NCBI GenBank assembly: GCA_013696395.1
Contig: JACCYQ010000191.1
Coordinates: forward strand, 1 to 34,861
DNA length: 34,861 nucleotides
Direction of reading: 5' to 3'
DNA from: Chitinophagaceae bacterium
GTDB lineage: Bacteria; Bacteroidota; Bacteroidia; Chitinophagales; Chitinophagaceae
This document shows positions 33,185 to 34,861 of the stretch, in pieces. Within the stretch, counting starts at the first letter, position 1. The number at the start of each line of letters is the position of its first letter. Position numbers and translations under genes: made by a program. A model generated the notes under the pieces. The model had not been told where the DNA came from, ran no database searches, and worked only from the letters and a program-made list of their open reading frames with translations.

Positions 33185-33706
33185 ATGTCTATTGGCAAAT
33201 TAGGATTAAATACAAAATGGTATGCAATATATACCCGCCCACGCTGGGAGAAAAAAGTGGACCTTCTTTTAAAAGAACAGGGCCTTGAAAGTTATTGCCC
33301 CTTGAATAAGGTTAGAAGAAAGTGGAGTGACCGCATTAAAATGGTTGAAGAACCGCTGTTTAAATCCTATGTTTTTGTGCGTACAGACGATAAAGGCAAA
33401 GCGATTGTAAGACTCACCGGGGGCGTTATAAATTTCGTATACTGGAACGGTAAACCAGCCATTGTAAAAGACAAGGAAATTATAAGTATCAGGCGTTTTT
33501 TGGATGAATATGAGAATGTACAGGCTATTGATCTTAAGCCGCATCAACGCATTATCGTAACATCGGGACCTTTTATGGACCTGGAGGGTAAGGTGCTTGA
33601 ATTGCGTAATAAGGTGGCCAGGGTGGCCATTGACAGTTTGGGATTTGTACTCGTGGCTAATATTGACAAATCCAAATTAAGTTCAGCTCCGCCCGCTGCG
33701 GAATAA
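33185..33706 (+). CDS. UpxY-type transcription antiterminator (NusG paralogue)
   Basis: The 173-residue protein has an N-terminal NGN domain (KWYAIYTRPRWEKKVDLLL, then YCPLNKVRRKWSDR and PLFKSYVFVRTD). The C-terminal KOW-like part (RIIVTSGPFMDLEGKVLEL) follows after residue 110. In Bacteroides, UpxY proteins are the first genes of capsule loci and let RNA polymerase pass terminators in the leader and the long operon. Here it is also first, followed by export and chain-length genes. The ATG at 33185 gives the usual short N-terminus; the longer TTG start at 33158 is unlikely. It probably acts on its own operon; that is inference. Confidence 0.9.
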   Translation: MSIGKLGLNTKWYAIYTRPRWEKKVDLLLKEQGLESYCPLNKVRRKWSDRIKMVEEPLFKSYVFVRTDDKGKAIVRLTGGVINFVYWNGKPAIVKDKEIISIRRFLDEYENVQAIDLKPHQRIIVTSGPFMDLEGKVLELRNKVARVAIDSLGFVLVANIDKSKLSSAPPAAE

Positions 33707-33746
33707 TTTATTGCATTAACTTTCTTGAATATTTAATTTCTATACT

Positions 33747-34511
33747 TTGTTCCGTTATTTAATATTTCTGTTCTTTATTGTTGCCATTTATTCCTGTACT
33801 CCCCAGCAAAAATTGCCGGTTTACCTGGAAAACGTAACGGACACTACCATTGTTACCAATGTGGAAGTCATCGAACCGGTGATCCAGAAAAACGATTTAT
33901 TGCAGATCCAGGTTTACAGCGCCAGTGTGGATCCCCGGGTTGATGCACCGTATAACCTGCCTATGCAAACCGCCGCAACATCTGGTGGTGGCGGTGGAGG
34001 ATTTTTAGTGGACGCCAATGGCAATATTGAATATCCACGCATTGGCACCATACAGGTTGAAGGGTTGACCAAGCAACAACTGGCCGATGTAATCAAATCC
34101 CGTCTCGCCGGTCAATTGACCGACCCTGTGGTGATTGTCCGTTTTCAGAATTATAAGGTAACTATTCTGGGAGAGGTCAGCAGCCAGGGATCATTCAGTG
34201 TGCCTACCGAAAAACTCAGTATTCTTGAAGCCATTGGCCTGGCAGGTGGAGTGAGTGAATTTGGTAAAAAAACAGATATTAAAATCTTAAGGGAAAGTAA
34301 TGGTAAAAGAGAATTGGGGATCATTGATATCACCTCTGAAAATCTGTTTGAATCACCTTATTACCAGTTAGCACAAAATGATGTGGTGATCGTAGAACCT
34401 AGTAACTTGAAATTCAGGCGACAGGAAAGACAGGAAACAACACAGCGTATCGCCTTTACATTGAGCTTAATAACAAGCGTTTTGTTTATTTATAATACGA
34501 TTACTCGTTAA
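33747..34511 (+). CDS. Polysaccharide export lipoprotein (Wza-like)
   Basis: The 254-residue protein has a lipoprotein signal (FRYLIFLFFIVAIYSC, Cys17). A poly-export domain starts near QKNDLLQIQVYSA and includes GFLVDANGNIEYPRIGTIQVEGLT. An SLBB-like part follows (VTILGEVSSQGSFSVPTEKLSILEAIGLAGG). It ends with a C-terminal hydrophobic helix (IAFTLSLITSVLFIY). Wza-type proteins form the outer-membrane pore for exopolysaccharide or capsule. The start is TTG at 33747, the only usual start after an upstream in-frame stop at 33726. It lies 40 bp after upxY and 27 bp before the next gene, so the three are one operon. Confidence 0.92.
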   Translation: MFRYLIFLFFIVAIYSCTPQQKLPVYLENVTDTTIVTNVEVIEPVIQKNDLLQIQVYSASVDPRVDAPYNLPMQTAATSGGGGGGFLVDANGNIEYPRIGTIQVEGLTKQQLADVIKSRLAGQLTDPVVIVRFQNYKVTILGEVSSQGSFSVPTEKLSILEAIGLAGGVSEFGKKTDIKILRESNGKRELGIIDITSENLFESPYYQLAQNDVVIVEPSNLKFRRQERQETTQRIAFTLSLITSVLFIYNTITR

Positions 34512-34538
34512 AATTTTAACCCAGCCCCAATTAATTCA

Positions 34539-34861
34539 ATGGAAGAACAGCTGAACCCGAAAGCGGAATTGAGTGGTCTCACGGTCAAGGACATGTTTTT
34601 TAAATATGTCCGGTTTATTCCTTTATTCATTCTCTCGGTCGCGGTCGCCCTGCTGGTAGCCTGGATTTACCTGCGCTATGCCACCCCTATTTTTTCTTCT
34701 CAGGGCAGTATACTGATTAAAAATGAATCCAATCGCCCCGGTGGCGGTGGGGATGATAAATTCGAGGATCTATTCATGAACAGCGGAACCAGTAATATCC
34801 AGAATGAAATGGAAGTGCTGAAAAGTCGCCCACTATTGGAAAGAGTGGTGAGGGCGCTGAA
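34539..34861 (+). CDS. Wzc/Wzz-type chain-length or tyrosine-kinase protein, 5' part
   Basis: The frame starts at ATG 34539 and runs off the window end, giving 107 residues. It has a soluble N-terminal piece (LTVKDMFFKYVRFIP) and a membrane helix (LFILSVAVALLVAWIYL). Periplasmic sequence follows with YATPIFSSQGSILIKNES and NIQNEMEVLKSRPLLERVV. These are the first transmembrane segment and the Wzz signature of polysaccharide co-polymerases. In Bacteroidota such proteins directly after a Wza-like gene usually continue to a second helix and a BY-kinase domain (Wzc type), but that part is outside the window. Confidence 0.9.
   Translation, partial: MEEQLNPKAELSGLTVKDMFFKYVRFIPLFILSVAVALLVAWIYLRYATPIFSSQGSILIKNESNRPGGGGDDKFEDLFMNSGTSNIQNEMEVLKSRPLLERVVRAL

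Overview
The window looks like chromosome from a Bacteroidota bacterium, most likely of the Chitinophagaceae type. The evidence is low-GC coding sequence with AT-rich spacers, several TAnnTTTG-type -7 promoter boxes, a long IspG with an extra central domain, Bat-type VWA and TPR proteins, a DUF5916 protein, an MG2/plug protein, a UpxY-type NusG paralogue, and an isobutyryl-CoA mutase fusion (IcmF). No rRNA, tRNA, CRISPR array or phage module was seen.

Layout. 1-3253: end of a DUF5916 protein, a lipid A type acyltransferase and L-aspartate oxidase (nadB). 3449-8365 (minus): ispG, a reduced bat cluster (batC-like and batB only), a divergent class D beta-lactamase-like lipoprotein, and a 45-residue lipoprotein. 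8542-14620: a lipoprotein, kbl, a small membrane protein, an ECF sigma / anti-sigma / beta-barrel operon, a DUF4332 protein and an L,D-transpeptidase. 14753-16175: an apparently intact IS3-family element inside telomere-like repeats. 16251-21034 (minus): acs, two small stress-type proteins and an M1 metallopeptidase. 21203-23481 (minus): a MurU-like nucleotidyltransferase and an AmgK-like kinase fused to a RapZ C-terminal domain, which together suggest cell-wall amino-sugar salvage. 23669-29620: icmF and an MG2/TonB-plug protein. 29719-32182 (minus): a metallophosphoesterase and an HGSNAT/NagX-like membrane acetyltransferase. 32251-34861: a WbpD-like sugar N-acetyltransferase, then the start of an exopolysaccharide locus (UpxY, Wza-like, Wzc-like).

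The strongest points for follow-up are four. First, the kinase-RapZ fusion next to a MurU-like enzyme. Second, AT-rich and GC-hairpin repeats of intergenic type lie in frame inside icmF interdomain and loop regions. Third, an 11-bp-period repeat family occurs at three intergenic sites, with nine units upstream of the M1 peptidase gene and composite copies ahead of the exopolysaccharide promoter. Fourth, the bat cluster is cut down, and the batB N-terminus lies upstream of any usual start codon. Many starts here appear to be TTG.
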